Assembly: GCF_010668395.1 (NCBI RefSeq)
Contig: NZ_WUEY01000001.1
Location: 682,001 to 746,000 of the forward strand
DNA from: Martinezella lusitana
GTDB lineage: Bacteria > Pseudomonadota > Alphaproteobacteria > Rhizobiales > Rhizobiaceae
Reading direction: 5' to 3'
Length of the DNA stretch: 64,000 bases
The translations under genes and the position numbers were made by a program. Under the pieces are notes generated by a model, which had not been told where the DNA came from, ran no database searches, and saw nothing but the letters and a program-made list of their open reading frames with translations. Positions 53,076 through 62,995 of the stretch are shown in pieces. The stretch's first letter is position 1. Each line of letters starts with the position of its first letter.

Positions 53076-54047
53076 CTAGCGCTCCTTGGTATAGGGCACG
53101 CCACCCGCCTTCGGGGGCTTGGCGACGCCGATGAAGCCTGCAAGCAGGATGCAGGTGAGGATATAGGGCAGCGCCTGGAAAATCTGTACCGGCACCTCGC
53201 CCATGCCTGGGATCGACTTGCCCTGCATGAAATTGGCGAAGGCATCGAGGAAACCGAACAGAAGGCAGGTGAACATGACCGGTACCGGCTTCCATTTGGC
53301 GAAGATCAGCGCGGCCAGTGCGATATAGCCCTTGCCCGCCGACATGTTGTTGATGAAGGCGGCCGACTGGGCGATGGCGAGATAGGTGCCGGAGAAGCCG
53401 CAGAGAATGCCGGCGGCGATCAGCGACCGGTAGCGCAGCCATTCGACCGAGATGCCGGCCGTATCGACGGCGCCGGGATTTTCACCGACGGCGCGCAGCC
53501 GCAGGCCGAAACGGGTGCGATAAAGGATCCACCACGAAATCGGCACCGCGAGGAAGGCCAGATAGGTCAGGATGTTGTTGCCGGAGATGACGTTGGCGTA
53601 GAGCGGCCCGATGAAGGGCACATCGCGAATGGCGTCGGCGCCCGGCAGGGTGATGGCGGAAAAGCGCGCCGTGGCGGGCAAGGTCGGCGTGCGTCCGCCC
53701 TGCCCGAACCATGCCTGACCGAGAACGATCGTCAGACCGGCGGTCAGGAAGTTGATCGCAACGCCCGAGACGATCTGGTTGCCGCGATTGGTGATCGATG
53801 CGAAGCCGTGCAGCAGGCCAAGGACGATCGAAACGACGATACCGGCGCCGAGCCCGGCCCAGGGCGAACCGCTGATTGCGGCTATGCAAGCCGCCGCGAA
53901 GGCCGATGCAAGCATCTTGCCTTCAAGACCGATATCGAAGATGCCGGCGCGCTCGGAGAACAGGCCCGCAAGCGCGGTGAAGATCAGCGGAATCGACAGG
54001 CGGATGGTCGAGCCCAATATGCTGATGAGAAGCTCATAATATTCCAT
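53076..54047 (-). CDS. Nucleoside ABC transporter permease (YufQ type)
   Basis: ATG 54047 with GAGGAG upstream gives 323 residues with about eight to nine membrane segments and the segment FSERAGIFDIGLEGKMLASAF, typical of BmpA-associated permeases. It forms the channel with the larger permease encoded just upstream. Its position next to cdd and punA supports nucleoside import. Confidence 0.9.
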   Translation of the reverse strand: MEYYELLISILGSTIRLSIPLIFTALAGLFSERAGIFDIGLEGKMLASAFAAACIAAISGSPWAGLGAGIVVSIVLGLLHGFASITNRGNQIVSGVAINFLTAGLTIVLGQAWFGQGGRTPTLPATARFSAITLPGADAIRDVPFIGPLYANVISGNNILTYLAFLAVPISWWILYRTRFGLRLRAVGENPGAVDTAGISVEWLRYRSLIAAGILCGFSGTYLAIAQSAAFINNMSAGKGYIALAALIFAKWKPVPVMFTCLLFGFLDAFANFMQGKSIPGMGEVPVQIFQALPYILTCILLAGFIGVAKPPKAGGVPYTKER

Positions 54048-54057
54048 CGTCCGCTCC

Positions 54058-55161
54058 TCACGTCCTGACAAATTGCTGGTAGATACGCGCGAGCGCAGGC
54101 CGGAACATGTACTCGAGCGCACCTGCGAACAGGATGACGAGACCCTGGATCACCACGATCATGTCACGCGTGATGTTCGGCATGTCGAAGGATAGCGCAT
54201 CGCCGCCCTGATAGAGGATGCCGAACAGGATCGCCGCCAGGATGATGCCGAGCGGATGGTTGCGGCCCATCAGCGACACGGCGATGCCGACAAAGCCCGC
54301 GCCGAGCACGAACTCCACCTGCAGGCGCGCGGAGGCGCCCATGACGGGATTGAGCGACATCATGCCGGCAAGGCCGCCGGAGATAAGCATGGCGATGACG
54401 ACGGTGCGGGCATAGGGAATGCCGGCATAGACGGCGGCCGAGGGGCTCAAGCCCAGCGTGCGCATTTCATAGCCAAGCTTGGTGCGCCAGACGAGCACCC
54501 AGACGAGGAAGCACATGACCAACGCGATCAGGAAGGACACGTTGAGGGGGGCGGCACCGATGGTCGACCCGAAGATATCCATCAACCAGCCGAGCTTGGG
54601 CAGCTGGCCTCCCTCGAGGAAGGTACGGGTTTCCGGGGCCATCTTGCCCGGCACGATCAGCACATGCACCAGCAGGAAGTTCATCATCGCCGATGCGATG
54701 AAGTTGAACATGATGGTGGTGATGACGACATGGCTGCCGCGCTTGGCCTGCAGCCAGGCGGGGATGAGGGCCCAGAGCGCGCCGAAGATCGCCGCGCCGA
54801 TAACGGCAAACGGCATGGTCACGTACCAGGGCACGTATTTGTCGAGCGCCAGCGCCACCAGGGCACAGCCGAGACCACCGACATAGGCCTGGCCTTCCGA
54901 GCCGATATTGAACAGGCCGGCGTGGATGGCGACGGCGACCGAAAGGCCGGTGAAGATGAAGCTCGTCGCGTAATAGAGGGTGAAGCCAATGCCCTCGCCG
55001 CTGCCGAGCGCGCCCTGCAGCAGCAGCACGAGCGCGTCGAGCGGACTTTCGCCGATGAACCAGACCACAAGGCCCGATATCAGGAAGGCAACGATCAGGT
55101 TGAGAATGGGGATCAAACCGTAGTTGATCCAATTTGGGAGCGGAACGGAAGCCGTGCTCAT
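54058..55161 (-). CDS. Nucleoside ABC transporter permease (YufP type)
   Basis: ATG 55161 with GAGGCG upstream gives 367 residues and about ten membrane segments, including GLFNIGSEGQAYVGGLGCALV, the counterpart of the motif in the partner permease. The start is seven bases after the ATPase stop, so expression is coupled. It is part of the BmpA-type nucleoside importer. Confidence 0.9.
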   Translation of the reverse strand: MSTASVPLPNWINYGLIPILNLIVAFLISGLVVWFIGESPLDALVLLLQGALGSGEGIGFTLYYATSFIFTGLSVAVAIHAGLFNIGSEGQAYVGGLGCALVALALDKYVPWYVTMPFAVIGAAIFGALWALIPAWLQAKRGSHVVITTIMFNFIASAMMNFLLVHVLIVPGKMAPETRTFLEGGQLPKLGWLMDIFGSTIGAAPLNVSFLIALVMCFLVWVLVWRTKLGYEMRTLGLSPSAAVYAGIPYARTVVIAMLISGGLAGMMSLNPVMGASARLQVEFVLGAGFVGIAVSLMGRNHPLGIILAAILFGILYQGGDALSFDMPNITRDMIVVIQGLVILFAGALEYMFRPALARIYQQFVRT

Positions 55162-55168
55162 AAACGCC

Positions 55169-56680
<1,512 letters not shown>

Positions 56681-56713
56681 TATAGGGGGCTCCAGAAACC
56701 GGATTCCGGATAA

Positions 56714-56752
56714 GAAAAGGGCGTATGACGGTTTGCCACGTCATACGCCCTT
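56714..56752 (-). terminator. Intra-operon terminator after bmpA
   Basis: On the minus strand GGGCGTATGACG, an eight-base loop and CGTCATACGCCC form a perfect 12-base stem followed by TTTTCTT. It would stop part of the transcription after bmpA and so keep the binding protein in excess over the membrane parts. Confidence 0.75.
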
Positions 56753-56761
56753 GTTTCATTA

Positions 56762-57757
56762 TCAGCTCTTCGGGCAGGCGTTGTCGGTCAGATAGTCGTG
56801 GACCTTGATGGTTCCGCCAACAATATCGGCACGCGCCTTGTCGATGGCAGCCTGCATTTCCGGAGTGACGAGCGGCTTGTTGTTGTCGTCGATGGCAACG
56901 GTAACGCCGTCTTCCTTCAGGCCGAGCTCCTGGGTGCCGGGCGTAAACTTGCCGTTCTTGGCATCGCTGAAGGCATTGTACACCGCCAGATCGACGCGCT
57001 TGACGACGGAGGTCAGAACGGAACCGGGATGCAGGTAGTTCTGGTTGCTATCGACGCCGATCGACAGCTTCTTGTTGTCGGCAGCCGTCTGCAGCACGCC
57101 GAGGCCGGTCGCGCCGGCAGCCGCGTAGACGACGTCCGCGCCCTGGTCGATCTGGTTCTTGGTGAGCTCGCCGCCGCGAACCGGGTCGTTCCAGGCAGCG
57201 CCGGTCGTGCCGGTCATGTTCTGGAAGACTTCGATCTTCGGATTGGTGGCGCGCGCGCCCAGCTCGTAGCCACACTCGAACTTGCGGATCAGCGGAATGT
57301 CCATGCCGCCGACGAAGCCGACCTTACCGGTCTTCGAAGCCATGGCCGCCATGACGCCGGCGAGGTAGGAGCCTTCGTTTTCCTTGAACTTGACCGAGCG
57401 GACGTTCGGCAGATCGAGGCTGTCGTCGATCAGCACGAATTCGGTCTTCGGATATTCGGCGGCAACCTTCTGGAGAGCGGAGGTCCAGGCGAAGGAGACG
57501 GCGATGACCGGATTGAAGCCCTTGCTGGCGAAGTTGCGCAACGCCTGCTCACCCTGGGTGTCGCCCGTCGGCTCGAAATCGCGATAGGCGATGCCGGTTT
57601 CCTTCTTGAACTTTTCGGCGCCGTTATAGGCAGCTTCGTTGAAGGACTTGTCGAACTTGCCACCGGTTCCGTAGACGATTGCCGGTTTGATATCGGCCGC
57701 AAGCGCCGTTGCCGACATGGCGGCCAAGGCAAAAAGGGTCAGAAGGGATTTTTTCAT
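56762..57757 (-). CDS. bmpA: BmpA-family nucleoside-binding protein
   Basis: ATG 57757 gives 331 residues with a signal peptide (MKKSLLTLFALAAMSATALA). The mature part has the BMP/PnrA fold, with AIVYGTGGKFDKSFNEAAYN, and GVDSNQNYLHPGSVLTSVVK lining the binding site. It has no lipobox, so it is a free periplasmic protein. It delivers nucleosides to the importer encoded downstream. Confidence 0.9.
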   Translation of the reverse strand: MKKSLLTLFALAAMSATALAADIKPAIVYGTGGKFDKSFNEAAYNGAEKFKKETGIAYRDFEPTGDTQGEQALRNFASKGFNPVIAVSFAWTSALQKVAAEYPKTEFVLIDDSLDLPNVRSVKFKENEGSYLAGVMAAMASKTGKVGFVGGMDIPLIRKFECGYELGARATNPKIEVFQNMTGTTGAAWNDPVRGGELTKNQIDQGADVVYAAAGATGLGVLQTAADNKKLSIGVDSNQNYLHPGSVLTSVVKRVDLAVYNAFSDAKNGKFTPGTQELGLKEDGVTVAIDDNNKPLVTPEMQAAIDKARADIVGGTIKVHDYLTDNACPKS

Positions 57758-57904
57758 GTGTCGCAGCCCTGTTGTTGCTATCTTGTTGGGTCCTCCCGCA
57801 AGCCCGTTGACCGGGCATGTCTGCGGAACCGCTGACCTCCCCCGAGGCCAAGCTGGCGCGCATCCTTGCATGGCTGCACGAAAAACTCACGAGAAATTTT
57901 TCAG

Positions 57905-57997
57905 TTGGTAAAGATTTGTGGGAATTGGTGAAAACCCGCCCAAATGACCCGTTTTTTAAACAATTTCGGCCCAAAACTGCAATTTTATTGGTCAAAG
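57905..57997. promoter_or_regulatory. TTGGTNAA repeats upstream of bmpA
   Basis: TTGGTAAA (57905), TTGGTGAA (57925) and TTGGTCAA (57988) lie in the AT-rich part of the 371-base region 57758-58128 upstream of bmpA; the first two are 20 bases apart (two helical turns). They resemble half-sites of GntR-type operators. No gene is supported in this region. Confidence 0.35.
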
Positions 57998-58128
57998 AGG
58001 CGGCCGATCGGCGCTTCGCAATCGCTGGCTCCAGCCCTTGCAGCGCGGCAACAAGCCCGTCGCCAGACACCCTCCGGCAGCCCCGAATTCCTCAAATGGC
58101 ACAGGCCGAAAGGCGCGCTCCAACCCTC

Positions 58129-58446
58129 TCAGGCGCTGAAGCGGCCGGCTGCGGGCTGGCGCTTGTAGGCGATCATCCACAGGAGCAGCGAGACCGCCAG
58201 GAAGACGGCGAAAGCCGGCTGAAACAACAGCCATTGCATCACCATGTCGTAGAACTGCGGATGGACGTAATAGGCAATCGCCGAACGAAGCCTGGCCAGC
58301 GACGAAGGGCTGACATCGTTCCATGCATCGCCCATCGGCGTGAGCACCACGGCGGAAGCCGCAACGGATTGAATGGAATCGATGGTGCCGGCGATGACCG
58401 CCACCACGAGCGCGACGAGGCTGGCAAAACGCAGCAGGAAACGCAT
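58129..58446 (-). CDS. Small two-helix membrane protein of unknown function
   Basis: ATG 58446 follows the strong site CCGGAGGGG and gives 105 residues with two hydrophobic segments (FASLVALVVAVIAGTI near the start and FAVFLAVSLLLWMIAY near the end). The amphipathic stretch between them reads DVSPSSLARLRSAIAYYVHP. No family was recognised with certainty; proteins of this type are common in Rhizobium. Confidence 0.65.
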   Translation of the reverse strand: MRFLLRFASLVALVVAVIAGTIDSIQSVAASAVVLTPMGDAWNDVSPSSLARLRSAIAYYVHPQFYDMVMQWLLFQPAFAVFLAVSLLLWMIAYKRQPAAGRFSA

Positions 58447-58601
58447 AAACCCCTCCGGATACACATTACGCCCGGCCTTTTCAGGCCGACCGGTCTTAGG
58501 CCGCCTCATCTTCTTCTTAGATAATTTGCGCGCGAAACAAGCGCAATGGGGATGAGAAACAGAGTTTTGCATCGACAAGTCAAAAATCTGTCAGATTCGG
58601 G

Positions 58602-58629
58602 TTGATTGCGCGAAATTCATCGGTATATA
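58602..58629 (+). promoter_or_regulatory. Candidate promoter of tRNA-Ser
   Basis: TTGATT (58602-58607) and TATATA (58624-58629) are spaced by 16 bases and lie about 50 bases upstream of the tRNA. Confidence 0.4.
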
Positions 58630-58677
58630 TCGCGCCGTTCCGACGATTTGCTTCCTGACCGGGTGCGAAACGCCAAA

Positions 58678-58767
58678 GGACAGGTGGCCGAGTGGTTTAA
58701 GGCGCACGCCTGGAACGCGTGTGTACGTGAAAGCGTACCGAGGGTTCGAATCCCTCCCTGTCCGCCA
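58678..58767 (+). tRNA. tRNA-Ser (anticodon GGA)
   Basis: The 90-base class II tRNA starts GGACAGG and ends CCTGTCC plus GCCA, so the 3' CCA is encoded. The D-loop contains GGTGGCCGAGTGGTTTAAGG and the T-loop GGTTCGAATCC. The anticodon GGA is at 58712-58714 in the loop CTGGAAC, and the variable arm is long (GTGTACGTGAAAGCGTACC), as in serine tRNAs. Confidence 0.95.
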
Positions 58768-58865
58768 TATATATTTTTGTCCAATCGCTGTTTTCCCGAA
58801 TTCCCGCATCTTGCCGGCTGTCTGCCGTTCTTGATCGGAAACCTGCGTTCCTGGCTCCCGCAAAC

Positions 58866-58945
58866 GAAAAAACCCGGCCAGTGAAACCGACCGGGCCTTG
58901 GGCCATGCGGCCCGTCTGATTCCGATCCGCGAGCGGATCGGAATC
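58866..58945 (-). terminator. Terminator of the SDR gene, with a second hairpin
   Basis: Reading on the minus strand, a perfect hairpin GATTCCGATCCG/CGGATCGGAATC (58918-58945) comes first. Then CCCGGTCGG/CTGGCCGGG with a short loop is followed by TTTTTT (58866-58897). The second has the form of a rho-independent terminator for the gene ending at 58958. Confidence 0.75.
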
Positions 58946-58957
58946 CTGCAATGAAGA

Positions 58958-59854
58958 TCACGCCCCGGAAACCTGCAGCTCGGCAAGATCGGCGAGCAGC
59001 GTCGGGCCGGTGGGGTTCCAGCCCAGCTTCTGCCGCGTCTGGGCACTGGAGGCCGGCATGTCGTGGCCGGCGAACATGGAAAGCCAGCCGAAATATTGCC
59101 CGGCCTCCTCTTCGCCGACGGATTTGACGGGCAGGTTCAGGCGCCGGCCGATAATCTCGGCGATATCGCGCATCGCGACACCCTCCTCGGCGACGGCGTG
59201 ATATCTCGCGTTCGGCTCGGCACGCTCGACGACAAGGCGATAAAGGCGGGCGACGTCGGAAAAATGCGCGGCCGGCCAGCGATTGTGTCCGTCCCCGACA
59301 TAGGCGCAGACGCCCTTTTCCCGATATATCTGGATCAAGGGCGTAATCAGCCCCTGCGAGACCGGATCATGCACCTGCGGCAGCCGCACGACCGAGACGT
59401 TGACGCCGATCTCGCCGGCAAGGGTGGCAGCCTCTTCGGAAGCCGCGCGGGGGTGCCTGTCGGAGCCGACGGTCGGATTGTCTTCCCGGGCAGGTTCGCC
59501 CGGCACCGTATTGGCAATCGCCGTTCCCGAGGTGATGACGAGCGGGCGGGCGGAACCGGCGAGCGCCGAGGCGAGCGTTGCGATGACGCGGCGATCATCT
59601 TCGCAATTCGCCGCGAACCTCGAGAAGTCGTGATTGAAGGCCAGATGGATGACGCCGTCCGACTGCGAGGCGCCGCTTTTCAGGATTTCCATATCCTCGA
59701 GCGTTCCGTGAAGAACCTCGGCGCCGGCGGCGGCGAGCGCCACGGCCTTCTCTTCGGAACGGGAAAGGCCGAGCACCTGATGGCCGGCCGCAATCAATTC
59801 CCTGACGACGTTCGAGCCGACATTTCCGGTCGCGCCAGTAACGAATACACGCAT
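58958..59854 (-). CDS. NAD(P)-binding SDR/NmrA-type oxidoreductase
   Basis: ATG 59854, preceded by AAGGAGAC, gives 298 residues. The N-terminus is an atypical SDR Rossmann motif, VTGATGNVGSNVV. LAFNHDFS and a C-terminal substrate domain follow. The product is unassigned. It is divergent from an XRE-MmyB regulator across 93 bases, a frequent arrangement in which the regulator controls the SDR. The very long open frame up to 61036 is noise overlapping that regulator gene. Confidence 0.85.
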   Translation of the reverse strand: MRVFVTGATGNVGSNVVRELIAAGHQVLGLSRSEEKAVALAAAGAEVLHGTLEDMEILKSGASQSDGVIHLAFNHDFSRFAANCEDDRRVIATLASALAGSARPLVITSGTAIANTVPGEPAREDNPTVGSDRHPRAASEEAATLAGEIGVNVSVVRLPQVHDPVSQGLITPLIQIYREKGVCAYVGDGHNRWPAAHFSDVARLYRLVVERAEPNARYHAVAEEGVAMRDIAEIIGRRLNLPVKSVGEEEAGQYFGWLSMFAGHDMPASSAQTRQKLGWNPTGPTLLADLAELQVSGA

Positions 59855-59947
59855 AAGCACAGTCTCCTTATTTCGCTGGAGACAAGTTTGAGCCCATCTG
59901 CTATTCTGGTAAAGTAGTGACCTTATCATAGTAAAAGCACTAACAGG

Positions 59948-60781
59948 ATGACCGATCTTCTCGAAACGGAAAATCCGCTCGGGGCCTATCTGAGGGACCG
60001 ACGCGCCAGACTCGATCCAGCCGTCCTCGGCTTTGCCTCCGAGCGGCGGCGAACGCCCGGGCTGCGGCGCGAGGAAGTGGCGCAGCGCGCCAATATCAGC
60101 CCGACCTGGTACACATGGCTGGAACAGGGGCGCGGCGGCGCGCCGTCCGCCGACGTGCTCGACCGGATCGCCCGCGCCCTGATGCTGACAGAGGTTGAGC
60201 GGGAACATCTGTTCCTGCTCGGGCTTGGGCGCCCACCCGAAGCACGCTACCGCAAGAACGACGGCGTGACGCCGCGGCTGCAGCGCGTACTCGATGCCCT
60301 CGACCCCTGCCCCGCCCTCATCAGGACCGCCACCTGGGATGTCGTCGCCTGGAACAAGGCGGCGACCATCATGCTGGTGGACTATGGATCGCTGCCGCCG
60401 GAAGAGCGCAATATCCTGCGCTATATCTTCCTCGATCCGCGTGCCCGCGCGGCGCAATATGACTGGGAAAGCGTGGCGCGCTTCGCTCTGGGCTCGTTCC
60501 GTGTCGATGCCGCCCGCGCAGGCGCGGCGGCCGAGATAGAGCCATTCGTCGCCGAGCTCTGCCGGGCCAGCCCCGAGTTCAGCGCCATGTGGCGCGACAA
60601 CGTCATTGCAGGCACGCATGGCGAGGCCGTCAAGCACATACGCCATCCCGTCCTCGGCCCGCTCGCATTCGAATATTCGGCCTTCTCGGTCGATGGCCGG
60701 ACGGATCTGAGCATGGTCGTCTACAACCCGGCGACACCTGACGATGCCGAACGGATCGAGGCGTTTCTGCCCCAAGTCTAG
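59948..60781 (+). CDS. XRE-type regulator with MmyB ligand-binding domain
   Basis: The 277-residue protein has an N-terminal helix-turn-helix (residues 30-85, LRREEVAQRANISPTWYTWLEQGR) and a C-terminal MmyB-like PAS-type domain (about 105-270, with ALIRTATWDVVAWNKAA). These proteins usually regulate a neighbouring oxidoreductase, here the divergent SDR gene. The start is ATG 59948. Confidence 0.9.
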   Translation: MTDLLETENPLGAYLRDRRARLDPAVLGFASERRRTPGLRREEVAQRANISPTWYTWLEQGRGGAPSADVLDRIARALMLTEVEREHLFLLGLGRPPEARYRKNDGVTPRLQRVLDALDPCPALIRTATWDVVAWNKAATIMLVDYGSLPPEERNILRYIFLDPRARAAQYDWESVARFALGSFRVDAARAGAAAEIEPFVAELCRASPEFSAMWRDNVIAGTHGEAVKHIRHPVLGPLAFEYSAFSVDGRTDLSMVVYNPATPDDAERIEAFLPQV

Positions 60782-60993
60782 TGCAAGATGGCGCGGCGCG
60801 GCTCCATCTTTCCATTGACGCCGATCTTGAAGCCGGCCTACATTCTCCCTGTCGAAAATGGCTGGCTTGGTCTCGGTAGGCCCAGGCCCTTCTCCCGAAA
60901 TGGGGAAGCTCTGTTCCACGCGATGCGTGGATACCCCGACAGTCCCTGCGCCTCGTGCGCGTTTCGGGTCTGTTCGGTGGCCATCCGACGATG

Positions 60994-61021
60994 TTCCTTC
61001 GGCAGACCTATTTCGAAGGAA
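60994..61021 (+). promoter_or_regulatory. Hairpin covering a ribosome-binding site
   Basis: TTCCTTCG (60994-61001) and CGAAGGAA (61014-61021) are exact inverted copies. The right arm contains the AAGGAA site seven bases before ATG 61029, so folding would hide the ribosome site. Confidence 0.5.
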
Positions 61022-61028
61022 CCGTTGC

Positions 61029-61964
61029 ATGTCCACTATCGATCAATCCCAACCGATCCTCGTCTATCTCGCCGCCGGCGTCCAAGGTGGCGCCGTCGTC
61101 CGCGCTGCTCTTCGGCGCGGCTTCAAGGTCAGGGCCCTTGTCCGGGACCGGACGCGCGTTCGGGCGCTCGCGGCCCTCGGCATAGAGCTTGCCGAAGGTG
61201 ACCTTCGCGATCCCGCCTCGCTTCGCGCCGCCAGCACCGGCATCAGGCACGCCGTGCTGCAGGTTCCGATAGGACCGCAGGAGGCCATGCGCATACAAGC
61301 CGAAAATGCGGTGTCGGCCTCCCTTGCCTGCGGCCTCGAATCCGTTGTCCTGAAGCTTGCCAGCGCCAGCCGCCCGGCGCCCTGCGAGGAGCCGAGCTTC
61401 GTCGCCAACGCCATGATCGAGGACGTGGCCCGCGCTTCGGGCCTGCCCTTCGCCGTCGTCCGCCCCACCATGTATCTCGACAATCTCCTGAAGCCCTCGG
61501 CGCGGATGGAAATCATCGATGAGGGGGCTTTCGCGCCGCCGATCGCCGAATCCCAGCGCATCGCCTGGACCTCGGTCGACGATTGCGCCCGCGCCGCCAT
61601 CACGCTGCTGGAGCGCGGCGTCCATTCCGGCGACCATCGCATCGCCGGGCTGGAAAGTGTGTCGGGAAGCGAACTTGCCTCGCGGATCAGTGCGGGGCTC
61701 GGACGCCCCGTCACCTATCGCGCCCAGCCGCTCGATCAATTCGAGAGGGAAGTGGATGCGGCGATGGGGCCGGGAACGGGGCGGCGCGTCGCCTCGAAAT
61801 TCCGCTTCTTCGCATCGCACCGGCACGAGGCGGATGCGATGCTGGCTGCTCCATTCGTGCCGCAACCCGGTCTGGAGGATTTCCAGCCGACCGGCATCGA
61901 GGAATGGGTCCGCCAGCACCGGACGCAGTTTTACGAAACCGGCCAGATGCCGTCGGTCGAATGA
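61029..61964 (+). CDS. NmrA-like NAD(P)-binding protein
   Basis: ATG 61029 gives 311 residues of NmrA/atypical SDR type, with LVRDRTRVRALAALGIELAEGDLRDPASL after the first strand and RPTMYLDNLL near residue 155. The nucleotide loop reads LAAGVQGGAVV instead of the usual GATGxxG, so cofactor binding may be altered. The upstream 247 bases hold only the hairpin described. It may be co-transcribed with the XRE regulator gene. Confidence 0.82.
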   Translation: MSTIDQSQPILVYLAAGVQGGAVVRAALRRGFKVRALVRDRTRVRALAALGIELAEGDLRDPASLRAASTGIRHAVLQVPIGPQEAMRIQAENAVSASLACGLESVVLKLASASRPAPCEEPSFVANAMIEDVARASGLPFAVVRPTMYLDNLLKPSARMEIIDEGAFAPPIAESQRIAWTSVDDCARAAITLLERGVHSGDHRIAGLESVSGSELASRISAGLGRPVTYRAQPLDQFEREVDAAMGPGTGRRVASKFRFFASHRHEADAMLAAPFVPQPGLEDFQPTGIEEWVRQHRTQFYETGQMPSVE

Positions 61965-62081
61965 GACCGAAGATCCCGCAGTAGCGCGCCGACGGCGAAA
62001 TGCGTCCCGGCGGGCCCTGCAGGATCTGATTTTCAGAGCATCCCGGCAGGGCCTGCTTTTCAAGGCTCACCGGATACAGCT

Positions 62082-62873
62082 TCAATCATAATAAGCCGGA
62101 GCCTGCCTGAACTTAGGCCAGGCTTCGGGATCGTGGCCCGTGACCACCAGCGCATCGGTCCGCTCGGCGAGCGCGCGCAGCTTGCCGACCGATCGCACCG
62201 TGTCGACGGCCGAAGCCATGAAGCCAGGCAGCGCGCGCTCATTCCAATGATCAAGCGTATACGCGGCGTCGATGGCCAGCAAAACCGCGCCCGTGTTGGG
62301 CAAGCGCACCAGGAAGGACTGGTGGCCGACGCTGTGACCCGGCGTGAAGACCATCCGCAGCGTTCCGTCGCCATGGAGATCGTAAGCGTCGGTGGCATCG
62401 CCCTCCAGGAAATGCCATTTCAAGCCGGGCCGGTCGAAGTCCCGGCGGACATAGGCGCCGGCCGCGAACCAGTCCGGCGCGAAGGCATATTCATATTCCC
62501 GGCGCTGGACGATGTGGGTCGCATTGGGAAACCGGCCGACAGCGCCGCTGTGATCGGAATGTAAATGCGACAAGACGACGAAGCGGACGTCCTCGGGCGA
62601 GATGCCGAGCTGCGCCAGCTGCGCGACGCATCCCTGCTCTTCGGTCATGATGGGCCGATAGCTATCGACGACATCGCCCCAATAACCGCGCGGATCGGCC
62701 AGCCCTTCAGCCGCAAGCCCGCCATCGATGATGACGTTGCCCCTGGGATGGGTCAGCAGAAACCACGGCACCGGTATTTCATAGTCGGCGCCGTCTCCCT
62801 GGTTCATCCTGATGTCATGGGCCTTGCACCGCTGCGTGCCCGATTGAAACATGTAAAGCCTGATATCGCCCAT
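62082..62873 (-). CDS. Metallo-beta-lactamase-fold lactonase (BlcC/AttM-like)
   Basis: ATG 62873 gives 263 residues resembling Agrobacterium BlcC/AttM throughout (DIRLYMFQSG near the start, NQGDGADYEIPVP, QRREYEYAF, VTGHDPEAWP at the end). The di-zinc motif is HLHSDH (103-108). BlcC opens gamma-butyrolactone and also N-acyl-homoserine lactones. The frame extends to 62915, but family proteins begin at the ATG used here. It is divergent from a LysR regulator; blcA and blcB partners are absent from the window. Confidence 0.88.
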   Translation of the reverse strand: MGDIRLYMFQSGTQRCKAHDIRMNQGDGADYEIPVPWFLLTHPRGNVIIDGGLAAEGLADPRGYWGDVVDSYRPIMTEEQGCVAQLAQLGISPEDVRFVVLSHLHSDHSGAVGRFPNATHIVQRREYEYAFAPDWFAAGAYVRRDFDRPGLKWHFLEGDATDAYDLHGDGTLRMVFTPGHSVGHQSFLVRLPNTGAVLLAIDAAYTLDHWNERALPGFMASAVDTVRSVGKLRALAERTDALVVTGHDPEAWPKFRQAPAYYD

Positions 62874-62995
62874 GAGCCTGACCTGTGTTTTGCGATTGAG
62901 AGCCAAAGCGCGCATCGTTTTCGGCGATCAGCGACCCGGCCACCAGACCGCTTGATCCACTTACATTTATCGGCTGTACCGATATATTGCCCCGC

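Noticed and set aside
57817..58524. A 235-codon plus-strand frame upstream of bmpA
   Set aside because: It runs through the bmpA control region and then antisense to the small membrane protein gene; no domain or consistent codon use.
58591..59046. Minus-strand frames across the tRNA-Ser gene
   Set aside because: They read through a perfect tRNA and two terminator hairpins, so they cannot be genuine genes.
58958..61036. A 692-codon minus-strand open frame spanning the SDR gene and beyond
   Set aside because: Only 58958-59854 resembles a protein family. The rest lies antisense to the XRE-MmyB gene, has an arginine-rich shadow composition and contains no ribosome site for a longer start.
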